Assembly (NCBI GenBank): GCA_027491155.1
Contig: JAIXWR010000017.1
Coordinates: 32,491 to 96,490, forward strand
DNA: 64,000 bases
Direction: 5' to 3'
Source of the DNA: Verrucomicrobiaceae bacterium
GTDB lineage: Bacteria; Verrucomicrobiota; Verrucomicrobiia; Verrucomicrobiales; Akkermansiaceae
Part shown: piece after piece, positions 33,013 through 42,643 of the stretch
Position numbering within the stretch: position 1 is the stretch's first letter
Layout: each line of letters begins with the position of its first letter
Translations under genes and position numbers: made by a program
Notes under the pieces: generated by a model
Seen by the model: the letters and a program-made list of their open reading frames with translations, nothing else
The model's database searches: none
What the model was told of the DNA's origin: nothing

Positions 33013-35529
33013 ATGAAACCTGCATCCCCAAGGCCGGCGAATCCGAGCAACCGCGGTCGTTTGGCCGGCGTTCCCGCAAAGGCAGGATGGCTTTTGCTCG
33101 TGCTGCTGCCGGCGATGCTCGCGACCGCTGAACCGGTCGTCCGGCCGGCCTTGATTCCGCTGCCGGCGAAGGTCGAGTGGCGGGACGAGGTGCTTTCGGG
33201 GAGCGTGTTGGTCCGCGTGGAGCGGGTCGAGGGATTGCCGCGGGAGGGCTACGAGCTGGAGGTGTCCGCCGCGACGGGTGCATTGATCCGCGCTTCGTCG
33301 GACGCAGGCGAATTCTACGCGCGGCAGACGTTGCGGCAGTTGTGGTCCGCGGACGGGTCGCTGCCTTGCGTGTCGATCCGCGATGCGCCGCGCTTTCCCT
33401 GGCGGGGGCTGATGCTCGATTCGTCGCGGCATTTCCAGACGGTGGACGAGATCAAGCGCTGGCTTGACCTGCTGGCGATGCACAAGCTGAACGTCTTCAA
33501 CTGGCACCTGACGGACGACCACGGCTGGCGCTTCGAGAGCAAGAAGTATCCGCTGCTCACGAAGGTCGGGGCCTGGCGCGAGCAGCCGCCGGTCGGGCGC
33601 TACGGCGGATTTTATACACAGGAAGAGATGCGCGAGGTGGTGGCCCACGCCGCGAAGCTGCACATCACGGTGGTGCCGGAGATCGAGATGCCGGGGCATT
33701 CGCGATCGGTGCTGGCGGCGTATCCGGATCTCGCCTGCGGCGACACGCGGACCGAGGTCGACCGCTTTTTCGATTTCCCGATGGGGGCCACGACCTTTCC
33801 TGCGGTGCCGGGCAACAATGTGTTCTGCGCGGGCGACGAGGATAGTTTTCGTCTGTTAGAAGGCGTGCTGGAGGAGGTGATGGAGATCTTTCCAAGCCGC
33901 TACATCCACTGCGGTGGCGACGAGGTGGGGATGGCGGCGTGGAACGGCTGCGCGGATTGCCAGTCGGTGATGAAGGAGCGCAAGCTGGCCGACGGGCACA
34001 AGCTGCAAGCGTGGTTCATGGGGCGGATCGAGACCTTCCTGAAGGCTCGCGGGCGCAAGTTGATCGGCTGGGACGAGATCCTCGAAGGCGGGCTCACGCC
34101 GGGTGCCACCGTGATGAGCTGGCGCGGCACCGCGGGCGGGATCAAGGCGGCGAAGTCGTGCCACGACGCGGTGATGTCGCCGGAAGACCCGCTCTATTTC
34201 GACCACCGGCAATCCACCTCGCCGCAGCATCCGCCGGGCTTCGGCGGGAACATCGAAACGCTGGAAGAGGTCTATGCCTACGACCCCGTGCCGAAGGAAC
34301 TCACGGCGGAGGAAGCCCGGCACATCCTCGGCGCCCAGGCGAACCTGTGGTCCTGCGCGACGGAGACCGAGGAGCGCTTGCAACTGTTCGCGTTTCCGCG
34401 GCTGTGCGCCTTGGCGGAGATCGCGTGGTGCGCGCCGGTGCCGAAGGATTTCGGGGCGTTCAAGCAGCGGCTCGACGGGCATCTGGTGCGACTCGAGGCG
34501 CTGGGCGTGAATTATTGGAAAGACGGCGACTCGTTCGAGGCCGGTCGCTGGTCGCCGGATCCGAAGTTGAAGGCGGGGACGACGCTCGAACTCGCGGTGG
34601 AGCATCCGCTTGCAGCGGGCAAGTGGACGGCGGCCTTCCACTACGAAGGCGGTGCGGACGCGCTCACGATCGACCGGGTCGAACTGCTGGCGGACGGTGC
34701 GGTGGTGGCCAGCGATGCGCATGAAGGCACGGCGGGCTCCGAGCACAAGGGCCATCAGTACGCGCTGGAGGTGCCGGAGTTGAAGCCAGGCGCGAAGGTC
34801 GTCCTGCGGGCGAAAGTCCGGGTGACGCCGTGGGCCGGCGGCGGTGAGGGCGACTCGAAAGGCCGGGTTTCGATGAGCCGCGACTCGGCGGTCCGGCTTT
34901 ACGCGCCGGAAGCTCCCTTGCCGAAGATCCGCGCGACGACGGCGGTGCCGGGCGAAGGGGAAGCGTGGATGAAACGGCATCGCGAGGTGATCGCGCGGAT
35001 GAAAGCGAAGGCGCCGGAGACGGTGGTGATCGGCGGGTCGGTCGTGGCCGAATGGGAAGCGCATGAAGGAGCCTGGAAGACGGCGTTCGGCGAAAGCGGC
35101 GCGGCGAACCTCGGCGTCCGCGGGGACCATTCCGGCAACGCTTTGTGGCGGCTTGGGAACGGCGGGCTGGATAGCATCGCGCCCGGCCGGGTGATCGTCT
35201 TCGCGGGGATGGAGCCGCTTGAAGGCGAAACGCCGGAGCAGGTGCTGGCGGGGACGGACGCCATTTGCCGGCTGATCCGCGGCAAGCTGCCGGCGGCGAA
35301 GATCCTGGTGATCGGGGTCCTGCCGGGGACCGGGGGTGCGGATCCGGACACGGTGAACCACCTCTTGCAGACGCGGCTTCATCCGCGGCCGGGGATCGAG
35401 GTCTTCGATCCGGGCAACGCGTTCCGCAAGGTGGACGGTGAGGTGAACGCGGAGCTTTTCGCCGACGGGATCCTGCCGAATGCCGCCGGGTATGCCGTGC
35501 TGGCGAAGGTACTGGCCGGATTGAAATGA
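33013..35529 (+). CDS. Beta-N-acetylhexosaminidase (GH20) fused to a degenerate SGNH domain
   Basis: An 838-aa protein. A signal segment lies around residues 24-40. A GH20b-like N-terminal domain leads to the GH20 barrel: FNWHLTDDHGWRF, the catalytic pair D303-E304 in HCGGDEVG, and MSWRG. It should remove terminal GlcNAc/GalNAc from glycans. From about residue 655 to the end is an SGNH-like domain aligned to NLGxxGD...LWRLxNGxLD, but the serine block is GGS (S676) rather than GDS, and the final DGxHL block is DGILPN (about 818), lacking His. It is therefore probably non-catalytic. The next two genes follow on the same strand at 55 and 43 bases. Confidence 0.9.
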   Translation: MKPASPRPANPSNRGRLAGVPAKAGWLLLVLLPAMLATAEPVVRPALIPLPAKVEWRDEVLSGSVLVRVERVEGLPREGYELEVSAATGALIRASSDAGEFYARQTLRQLWSADGSLPCVSIRDAPRFPWRGLMLDSSRHFQTVDEIKRWLDLLAMHKLNVFNWHLTDDHGWRFESKKYPLLTKVGAWREQPPVGRYGGFYTQEEMREVVAHAAKLHITVVPEIEMPGHSRSVLAAYPDLACGDTRTEVDRFFDFPMGATTFPAVPGNNVFCAGDEDSFRLLEGVLEEVMEIFPSRYIHCGGDEVGMAAWNGCADCQSVMKERKLADGHKLQAWFMGRIETFLKARGRKLIGWDEILEGGLTPGATVMSWRGTAGGIKAAKSCHDAVMSPEDPLYFDHRQSTSPQHPPGFGGNIETLEEVYAYDPVPKELTAEEARHILGAQANLWSCATETEERLQLFAFPRLCALAEIAWCAPVPKDFGAFKQRLDGHLVRLEALGVNYWKDGDSFEAGRWSPDPKLKAGTTLELAVEHPLAAGKWTAAFHYEGGADALTIDRVELLADGAVVASDAHEGTAGSEHKGHQYALEVPELKPGAKVVLRAKVRVTPWAGGGEGDSKGRVSMSRDSAVRLYAPEAPLPKIRATTAVPGEGEAWMKRHREVIARMKAKAPETVVIGGSVVAEWEAHEGAWKTAFGESGAANLGVRGDHSGNALWRLGNGGLDSIAPGRVIVFAGMEPLEGETPEQVLAGTDAICRLIRGKLPAAKILVIGVLPGTGGADPDTVNHLLQTRLHPRPGIEVFDPGNAFRKVDGEVNAELFADGILPNAAGYAVLAKVLAGLK

Positions 35530-35584
35530 GCGCTGCGGTGAGGGGCGGCCTTGTCTTCCCCGGGGCGGCAGGCATCGTGATGCC

Positions 35585-36397
35585 ATGAAGCGCCTGCTGC
35601 CCTTGCTGCTTTGCCTGCCGCTGTTCGCGAACGACACGGGGATCAACTCCGGTGCCCACGGGCCTGCGCCGCTGGGGGAGTTCGTCGGCGAGGAATCGGT
35701 GATCCGGATGGTGGAGGAGAGCATCCACATCCGCTTCGGCAAGGAGCAGAGCGAGGTGACCTGCCGCTTCACCTTCCGCAGCGGGAAGAAGGAAGGCGAT
35801 GCGAAGCAGACGGTGGGCTTTCCCGACTTCATCGTCACCGAGTCGGACACCGGCAGCATCCGGGAGATGCAGACTTTCATCGACGGCAAGAAGGTGGAGT
35901 CGAAGAAGCAGCGCGGGTGGTTCTACGCCGACGAGTGGTCGACGCCGAAGAGCGGCCTGGGCGAGCCGCCGGCGGAGCTGGCCGCGGAGTCGGTGACGCG
36001 GGCGGATTTCTACGCGGTGGAGGTGGTCTTTCCCGCCGGCAAGGACGTGATCATCGAGCGCCGCTACGTCGCGGACAACGGCGGCAACACGATGAACAAC
36101 ACGACCTTCGGCTACACCACGCACACCGGCGCGGTGTGGCAGGGGAGCATCGGCAAGGCGGAGTTCCGCGTCACGCTGGACGGCTGGACGGTGGACGACC
36201 TTGCGTTCGAGGACGGCAAGCAGCGGCGCAAGCCGCGCGAGCAGTTCGGCCCCTGGTGCGCGCCGAACCTGGCGGAGTGGAAGGTGGTGTCGCCGACCGA
36301 GCTGGCGATGACCTGGCGGGACTTCGAGCCGGCGGTGCACAAGACGCGGCGCGGGATCCTGCTTTCGACATGGACGATGCTGGAGCCGGGGAAGTGA
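35585..36397 (+). CDS. Secreted protein of unknown function (DUF4424-like)
   Basis: A 270-aa protein with a short signal peptide (MKRLLPLLLCLPLFA). The mature part is beta-rich: EESVIRMVEESIHIRFGKEQ, TVGFPDFIVTESDTGS, DFYAVEVVFPAGKD and YVADNGGNTMNN. The order of an early EEL/SIHI-like strand, a GFP motif and a late strand-rich half is reminiscent of DUF4424-type envelope proteins; this is a weak resemblance. No catalytic motif is seen. It lies between the GH20 and transglutaminase genes, all on the plus strand. Confidence 0.6.
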   Translation: MKRLLPLLLCLPLFANDTGINSGAHGPAPLGEFVGEESVIRMVEESIHIRFGKEQSEVTCRFTFRSGKKEGDAKQTVGFPDFIVTESDTGSIREMQTFIDGKKVESKKQRGWFYADEWSTPKSGLGEPPAELAAESVTRADFYAVEVVFPAGKDVIIERRYVADNGGNTMNNTTFGYTTHTGAVWQGSIGKAEFRVTLDGWTVDDLAFEDGKQRRKPREQFGPWCAPNLAEWKVVSPTELAMTWRDFEPAVHKTRRGILLSTWTMLEPGK

Positions 36398-36440
36398 AGT
36401 TGTGGCTGCCAAGCGCGCGGGATGCGATTAGCCTGAAACC

Positions 36441-38603
36441 ATGAACGGACCACCCCGCCTGCTGCTCGGTGCCGCGCTCCTGTTTTGGGGCGGGATGACC
36501 GAGCGCGCGGTGCCGGCGCTGGCCTGTGCCTTGCTTCTGGAAGGCGCGCACTGGACGCGGATCCGCTGGGATTTCAAGGAGCGCTCGTTCCTGAACGGCT
36601 GGCGGCTGTCGGTGCTGCTGCTGCTGCTGGCGATGGTGCTGATGGTGGTGCAGGGCGCGGGGCGGAACGCGATGGCGAAGGTCTTCAGCTGGCTGCCGGT
36701 GATCCTGCTGCCCTTGCAGTTCGTGCAGGCCTTCGGGCTTTCGAAGACGACCACGCTGGGGACTTTTTCGATGATGGTCCGGCGGCGGCGCGAGCACGCG
36801 GAAAAGTTCGGCCTGCCGTTCCGCGAGGTTCGCTTCAGTTTCGGCCATGTCTATTTCTGCGGCATCCTGCTGGCGGCCAGCCTGGGCGAGCTGGCGGGCA
36901 GCCCGGTGTTCTTTCCGGGGCTGATGATTCTCGTTTCGTGGGCGGTGATCGGGTGCGGGGGCTGGAGCCTGCAGCGCATCGGGCTGGCCTTGCCCTGCGC
37001 GCTGGGACTGGCCGCGCTCGGCGGTTGGGGCGGGCAGGTCGGATTGTCAGCCCTCTACCACTACGTCACCCACGGGCGATTCTCGGGCGATAACGAGATG
37101 GTGCTTCGCGAGCGGCAGACCTCGATGGGCAGCCTGGGCAAGATCAAGCAGTCGCCCGAAATCAAATGGCGGCTGATCCCGGAGCAAGGGCAGCTTCCCA
37201 AACTGATCCGCGTGGCATCCTACGCGACCTACTACTCCCCCACCTGGCAGGTCAACCTGTTGCCCGATGGAACGCGGAACTTCCGCGACGATTTCGAGCC
37301 GGTCCGGACCCGCGCCAATCCGGCCAACCCGGAGGACCCGGAGGACGAGTATTTCATCGCGCCGCCGGAGCCGGTGGACTTCGACGCGGCGATCGATCCC
37401 GCCTTGCCGCGCTTCCGATTGCGCGGGGCGATCCCGAGCGACGGCGGCTTGCTCCCGCTGCCGGCCGAGGCCGCGGCGCTCCACCAGTTCGCCACCATCG
37501 ACTTCGACCGCAATTCCTTCGGCACCTTCCGCGTGAAGCCTTCGCAGCCGGTGAGCGACGCCCGCGTGCTGTGGGGCGGGGCTTTCGCCACCGAGAAGCC
37601 GCCCTGGGTCACGAAAGGCGAGCGGGAGGTCAACGGCCGCGAGATCCGCATCGAGCCCGACTTGCAGATCCCGAAGGGCGAGGCGGCGATGCTGAAGGAG
37701 GTGGCGGCGGAGATCGGGCTGCACGAGGCGGAGAGCACCGGCGAAAAGATCGCGCTGCTGCAGCACCACTTCCTCGGGAACTTCAGCTACACCCGCTACA
37801 ACCGGGTACCGAGGGACCTCGAGGACTGGGCCAGCATGGACAAGGGAGTGCGGCGCTACGTCAAGGACGAGGATCCCACGCTGCTGGGCACTTTCCTGCA
37901 GTATTCCAAGGCAGGGCATTGCGAGTTCTTCGCCACCGCGGGCGCCCTGCTGCTGCGCGAGGCCGGGGTGCCGACGCGCTACGTGACGGGCTTCGCGGTG
38001 ATGGAAATGGACCCGGACTCCGGCGCGGCGCTGGTCCGCGGAACCCACGCCCATGCCTGGTGCCGGGCCTGGGACAAGGAGAGCAAGAGCTGGATCGACG
38101 TCGATCTCACGCCGCCGGCCTGGGGCGAGATGGAGGTGCGGCAGGCCTCGCGCTTCCAGACGCTGACCGACTGGATCCAGCTCCGGCGGGAGGACCTGCT
38201 GGTGTGGCGCGACCGGCCGGGGAACATGACCATCGTCACCGCGGTCCTGCTCGCGCCGCTGCTGGTCGGGCTTGCCTTCATCGGCCGCAATCTCTGGCGT
38301 TCGCGCAGCCGGATCGACCAGGGCCCGGGAAACCGCGCCGCGACGTTGCCGGTCACCCCGCTTTCCGCCTTGGAAAAGCCCGCGCGGAAGCTGCTCGGCG
38401 AGCGCCCGCCCGGCATGCCGCTGGGTCCCTGGCTGGTGCAGCTGGCGCCGCGCCTGCCGCAGCCCGCCCTTCTGGTGCAGGCGCTGGAGCTGCACCAGCG
38501 GCTGCGCTTCGACCCCGCGGCCGGCAAGGAACCGGCAGAAGTGGCCGAACTCCGGCAACTGGTGGCCGGCTTGCGGCGGGATCTGGCGGGGCGCAAGGCG
38601 TGA
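36441..38603 (+). CDS. Membrane-anchored transglutaminase-like protein
   Basis: A 720-aa protein. Five or six hydrophobic segments fill about residues 8-215, a soluble transglutaminase-like domain spans about 420-570, another membrane segment lies near 605-625 and a cytoplasmic tail follows. The Cys-His-Asp triad is visible: C494 in AGHCEFFATAGALLLRE, H538 in HAHAWCRAW, D555 in WIDVDLTP. This is the DUF3488/TgpA-like architecture, thought to cross-link or process periplasmic proteins or peptides. It usually sits with MoxR/DUF58 genes; none are seen here. It lies 43 bases after the 35585 gene. Confidence 0.88.
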   Translation: MNGPPRLLLGAALLFWGGMTERAVPALACALLLEGAHWTRIRWDFKERSFLNGWRLSVLLLLLAMVLMVVQGAGRNAMAKVFSWLPVILLPLQFVQAFGLSKTTTLGTFSMMVRRRREHAEKFGLPFREVRFSFGHVYFCGILLAASLGELAGSPVFFPGLMILVSWAVIGCGGWSLQRIGLALPCALGLAALGGWGGQVGLSALYHYVTHGRFSGDNEMVLRERQTSMGSLGKIKQSPEIKWRLIPEQGQLPKLIRVASYATYYSPTWQVNLLPDGTRNFRDDFEPVRTRANPANPEDPEDEYFIAPPEPVDFDAAIDPALPRFRLRGAIPSDGGLLPLPAEAAALHQFATIDFDRNSFGTFRVKPSQPVSDARVLWGGAFATEKPPWVTKGEREVNGREIRIEPDLQIPKGEAAMLKEVAAEIGLHEAESTGEKIALLQHHFLGNFSYTRYNRVPRDLEDWASMDKGVRRYVKDEDPTLLGTFLQYSKAGHCEFFATAGALLLREAGVPTRYVTGFAVMEMDPDSGAALVRGTHAHAWCRAWDKESKSWIDVDLTPPAWGEMEVRQASRFQTLTDWIQLRREDLLVWRDRPGNMTIVTAVLLAPLLVGLAFIGRNLWRSRSRIDQGPGNRAATLPVTPLSALEKPARKLLGERPPGMPLGPWLVQLAPRLPQPALLVQALELHQRLRFDPAAGKEPAEVAELRQLVAGLRRDLAGRKA

Positions 38604-38787
38604 AGCGGCGGGGTCGCCGGCATGCCGGATCCGGTGGTTTTGACCGGCCGTGACCGCTATCGGCAGATTTTCCAATGCATTCTTCGCATGGGGTGAATCG
38701 GGTGGCATGAAAATATTTTTCGGGCGATGAAAAGTGAAGTTTTAGCTTCTCTTCCGCGGACGAAGCGGTCATGGGGTTACCGATTCC
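38604..38787. other. 5' region of the autotransporter-strand gene
   Basis: These 184 bases after the transglutaminase stop are clearly more A+T-rich near 38690-38760 than the surrounding genes, consistent with a promoter and leader. A TTGACC at 38639 was considered as a -35 box, but no good -10 hexamer follows at 16-18 bases. No hairpin or small gene was found. Confidence 0.35.
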
Positions 38788-41700
38788 ATGAAAACCTCCT
38801 CATACGTGAATAAATGTGCAGGCCGCGGCAGCTTGATCGGGACCGCATTCCTGCTGGGCATGGCCACCCAGACCTGCTGGTCGGGTGTGATCGCCTACGA
38901 TTTCTCGGAGAACCCCGGCAACCAGGTGCTCGATACCGTGACGCCGAAGGGCCCGCTCGGGACGACCTTCTGGAACGACTCGAACGCCGAAGGAGCCCCG
39001 GCTTCCGGCACCGAATCCAATCTCGTCGATGGCACCGGCACCCCGACTTCGGCGTCCATCACCTGGAGCTCCGCCAACACCTGGTACAACGGCTCCGGCA
39101 CGGGCAGCGAGAACGCCCGCTTGCTGGTGGGCTACCTTGACGACGGCGGCAGCGGCGCGTCCGTGACGCTGAACAACATCCCCTACGCAAAATACAACGT
39201 CTACGGCATCGTCGGATCGGATGCCGGCAGCGAATACACGACCCGCGATTTCCGCATCAACGGCAGCATCTGGGCGCTACCGGTCTCGCCGCCCCTGCTC
39301 ACCAACTCCGGCAGCACCGGAGCCGCCGGCAATGCCACCTCCAATACGGGATCGGTGACCGGCACCGGCGCCCTCGCCGGCAGCACCGACCCGGCGATGG
39401 CCTTCAACAACCAGGTCGCAAGCATTCCCTATTCCGCCGCCCTGAATCCTTCCGGATCCTTCACCGTGGCGTGCTGGATCAATCCCTCCAACGTGGCGGC
39501 GGGCAACCGGGTCCTCGTCCAGTCGATGATCAACGGCCAGAACCCGGGCAATGCCGACGACCGCACCGGCTGGGTCTTCCGGCAGAACGACACCAAGCTG
39601 ACCTTCATGGTCGGCGGCACCGGTCCGGCCGGCGGGAGCGTCTTCTACACCACCACCGCGACCACCGCGACCCCCGTCCTCACCGCGGGTGTCTGGCAGT
39701 ATGTCGCCGTCTCGTACGACAGCACGACGCAGAACATCTCCATCTCGGTCAACGGCGTCGAGGTGCTCGCCACCACCGCCGCCGCGCCGCTCATTCCGAA
39801 CTACGCGGCACCGGTCCTGATCGGAAACCGCGGCTACGGCGGCTGGGGCTACGTGGGCGGGATCGACGAAATCGCGATCTTCCCCGGCGTCGTCCCCACC
39901 GCCACCCTGGCCAGCCATTACTCGAACGGCATCGATGCCGGCCGCACCACTCCCTACCAGACGCTCGTCCAGGCCAGCACGCCGCTCGGCTACTGGACCG
40001 GTTCCAGCACCCCGGGAACCCCCGTGCAAGGCGGAGGCCCGGCCTTCGGCAACTGGCCGGCGTCCGGCGAGGCGTGGATCCGCATCAACCCCGCCACCGG
40101 CCAGCGCGGCAACTACTGGAAGGTGGCCGGCCTGACCGGTTCCTCGTGCACGATCCAGGGACTCAACTCCGGCGCGGGCCGCGGTTCGCTTTCCTCGGTG
40201 ATCATCGAGGAGGTGGTGGTTCCGAACCAACTGGTGAATGTCGGTTTGGAGAACTTCGAGGCGGTCTCGCTCGGCTCCTCGCTCACGTCGGTTTTCCGGC
40301 CCGGGCTCGACAAGGCCACGATCAGCGAGCCCGGCGGCTTTGAAGTCGCGGCGACGCATGCCATCGAAATCACCCCGCGGCCCGGGGTCGCCAGCGGCAC
40401 CTATCCGCTGATCGACTACTCCGGCGCCATCGGCGGCGCGGGCTTCGCCGGCCTGGCGCTCACCCCGAGCCCCAACCCGCGCTATGGCCTGAGCCTGGTG
40501 GACAACGCCGCGGGCACCTCGGTCGACCTCGCCTATGTCGCCCCGACGCCGATTGTCTGGACCGGAGCCGTCGACACCGAGTGGGCCGACGTCGCCACCC
40601 AGAACTGGAAACTGGAGTCCGATTCCAGCCCGACCCGCTTCCATCCCTTCGACGTCGTGAAGTTCGACGACACCGCGGCCACCGGCACGGTGAACATCAC
40701 CGGCACGGTTTCGCCGGTCTCCGTCCTGGTGAACAACACCGCGGCCCGGCCCTACCAGTTCGCCGGCGGCGCGATCGGCGGCACCAGCAGCCTGACCAAG
40801 ACGGGCGCGGGCGAACTCACGATCGGGACCGTGAACACCTTCTCCGGCCCGGTCGATATCCTCGGCGGCAAGGTCAACATCTCGGCCGGCGGAAACCTCG
40901 GTGCATCCGGCCCCGGCACCACGCTCACGCTCGGCGGCGCGACGCTGCACGCGACCCAGTCGCTCACCCTGCCGCGCAAGCTGACCGTTTCGAGCGCGGC
41001 CGAATTCGAGGTGGACGATACCTTCCAGGTCACCTCCCCGAGCGGCTTCAACGGCGGCAGCACGCTCACCAAGACGGGCGGCGGCACGATCCGCTTCCAG
41101 AACTACGGGGCGGGCGGCTTCAGCGGCAACCTCGTCATCCAGGCCGGTTCCGCGGTCTTCGCGGGGGGGGCGTTCAACGGCGACATCGGGCTCGATTCGA
41201 TCACCGTCGCCAGCGGTGCCAGCCTGGTCCAGCCCGCCGGGGCCTTCCACGCGCTCGGCGGCTATTTCGCCGACACCCCGGTCATCAACCTCCAGGAGAA
41301 CGCCAGCTTCGTCATCGATCAGGAGAACTACTTCACCACGATCAACATGACGGGTGCCATCCTCTCCGGCACCAACGAGGTCCGCACCGACAGCAACTTC
41401 GCCGCGAACATCCTGGCATCCACGCTCAGCTCGGTCTGGAGCGCCCGGGTGAACTCGGTCAATTCGGCGATGACCTTCAACGTGGCGGACGGCGCCGCGT
41501 CGCCCGACCTGCTGATGAACGGCCTGCTGACCAACACCCAGGCCTTCGTCAAGAACGGGCCGGGAACGATGGAACTGACGGCGGCCAACACCTTCACCGG
41601 CAACACGACCGTGAACGCGGGCACGCTGGCGCTTTCCGGAGCCGCCAGCATCGCGACGAGCCCGGTGGTGGACGTCAAGGCGGGCGCCTTCATCAACGCC

Positions 41701-42573
41701 AGCCCCCTCGGCTTCCCGTGGTCCGTGCCGGTCACGCAGACCGTCAAGGGCGGCGGCACCGTCACCGGCGATGTCGAATGGTTCGGGACGCTCGCGCCCG
41801 GTGCCACCGCGGGAACGATGACCGTCGACGGCGCGCTGCAGATCGGCGGCGCTTCCCAGTATGTCTGGGAAGTTTCCGACTGGAGCGCGGGAGCCGTGGC
41901 CGGCACCGGCTACGACACGCTGGTGGCCGATAGCGCCGAGATCTTCGCGACTTCGTCCAACCGCATGTTCATCACGATCAAGCCGTCCGCACTGAGCGGC
42001 TTCGTCGAGGAGAACCGGAGCTTCACGCTGCTCCAGACCACCGGCGGCATCACGGGCTTCTCGGCGGACGCCTTCGACATCGACGACTCCGCGCTCGATG
42101 CGGTCGCGTTGAACTACGGCACCTGGGCCGTTGAAAAGCAGGGGAACAACCTCGTGCTCGTTTACACGGCCGGTTCGCCCACCGCCTTCCAGACCTGGAT
42201 CGCGGGCCCGCCCTACAACCTGAGCGGCCCGTCGGCCGAGCCGGGGGCCGATCCCGACAAGGACGGCATTTCGAACGCCATCGAGTTCGTCGTCGGAGGC
42301 AATCCCGCCACCGGTGACGACAGCGGGAAACTGCCGACCGGACAGGTCGCGGGGGCCAACTTCGAGTTCACCTTCCGCCGCAGCGACCTCTCGAACTACG
42401 CGCCCGCTCCCTTTGCGGAATACGGCTCGAACCTCAGCGGCTGGACTCCCGTGGCATCGACCACCGTGACCGACGATTTCTACGGTCCGGGCATCGACCG
42501 CGTGGTGGCCACCGTCCCGCTGGCTCTCGCGGTCGATGACAGGATCTTCGTGCGGCTGAACGCGAATCCCTGA
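38788..42573 (+). CDS. Autotransporter-associated beta-strand repeat protein with LamG domain
   Basis: A 1261-aa secreted protein with signal peptide to about residue 33. A beta-rich region (about 35-165) precedes a LamG domain (about 205-390: FTVACWINPSN, GVWQYVAVSYDSTTQNISISVNG, GIDEIAIFPGVV). Several passenger-strand repeats of the PATR type follow (LTKTGAGELTIGTVNTFSG near 670; LTKTGGGTIRFQN near 760; VKNGPGTMELTAANTFTGN near 920). The end has the DPDKDGISNAIEFVVGGNPA domain common in these exoproteins. No transporter barrel is present, so another system must export it. The gene has its own terminator at 42595. Confidence 0.9.
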   Translation: MKTSSYVNKCAGRGSLIGTAFLLGMATQTCWSGVIAYDFSENPGNQVLDTVTPKGPLGTTFWNDSNAEGAPASGTESNLVDGTGTPTSASITWSSANTWYNGSGTGSENARLLVGYLDDGGSGASVTLNNIPYAKYNVYGIVGSDAGSEYTTRDFRINGSIWALPVSPPLLTNSGSTGAAGNATSNTGSVTGTGALAGSTDPAMAFNNQVASIPYSAALNPSGSFTVACWINPSNVAAGNRVLVQSMINGQNPGNADDRTGWVFRQNDTKLTFMVGGTGPAGGSVFYTTTATTATPVLTAGVWQYVAVSYDSTTQNISISVNGVEVLATTAAAPLIPNYAAPVLIGNRGYGGWGYVGGIDEIAIFPGVVPTATLASHYSNGIDAGRTTPYQTLVQASTPLGYWTGSSTPGTPVQGGGPAFGNWPASGEAWIRINPATGQRGNYWKVAGLTGSSCTIQGLNSGAGRGSLSSVIIEEVVVPNQLVNVGLENFEAVSLGSSLTSVFRPGLDKATISEPGGFEVAATHAIEITPRPGVASGTYPLIDYSGAIGGAGFAGLALTPSPNPRYGLSLVDNAAGTSVDLAYVAPTPIVWTGAVDTEWADVATQNWKLESDSSPTRFHPFDVVKFDDTAATGTVNITGTVSPVSVLVNNTAARPYQFAGGAIGGTSSLTKTGAGELTIGTVNTFSGPVDILGGKVNISAGGNLGASGPGTTLTLGGATLHATQSLTLPRKLTVSSAAEFEVDDTFQVTSPSGFNGGSTLTKTGGGTIRFQNYGAGGFSGNLVIQAGSAVFAGGAFNGDIGLDSITVASGASLVQPAGAFHALGGYFADTPVINLQENASFVIDQENYFTTINMTGAILSGTNEVRTDSNFAANILASTLSSVWSARVNSVNSAMTFNVADGAASPDLLMNGLLTNTQAFVKNGPGTMELTAANTFTGNTTVNAGTLALSGAASIATSPVVDVKAGAFINASPLGFPWSVPVTQTVKGGGTVTGDVEWFGTLAPGATAGTMTVDGALQIGGASQYVWEVSDWSAGAVAGTGYDTLVADSAEIFATSSNRMFITIKPSALSGFVEENRSFTLLQTTGGITGFSADAFDIDDSALDAVALNYGTWAVEKQGNNLVLVYTAGSPTAFQTWIAGPPYNLSGPSAEPGADPDKDGISNAIEFVVGGNPATGDDSGKLPTGQVAGANFEFTFRRSDLSNYAPAPFAEYGSNLSGWTPVASTTVTDDFYGPGIDRVVATVPLALAVDDRIFVRLNANP

Positions 42574-42594
42574 GTCCGGCGGAATCCCGATCCG

Positions 42595-42633
42595 AGCGCG
42601 CTGCCGGAAAGCCCGGCGGCGCGCTTCTTCTTT
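42595..42633 (+). terminator. Rho-independent terminator
   Basis: A 13-bp stem (42595-42607 with 42613-42625, one G-T wobble) is followed by TCTTCTTT. It lies 21 bases after the stop of the 38788 gene and just upstream of the halogenase start, so the two genes are separate units unless the terminator leaks. Confidence 0.85.
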
Positions 42634-42643
42634 GCCTGCGGTC

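Noticed and set aside
38639..38668. TTGACC as a -35 promoter box before the autotransporter-strand gene
   Set aside because: No acceptable -10 hexamer at 16-18 bases, so no promoter is listed.
42632..42643. TTG start for the halogenase
   Set aside because: It lies in the T tract of the preceding terminator; the ATG at 42644 directly begins the FAD-binding strand.
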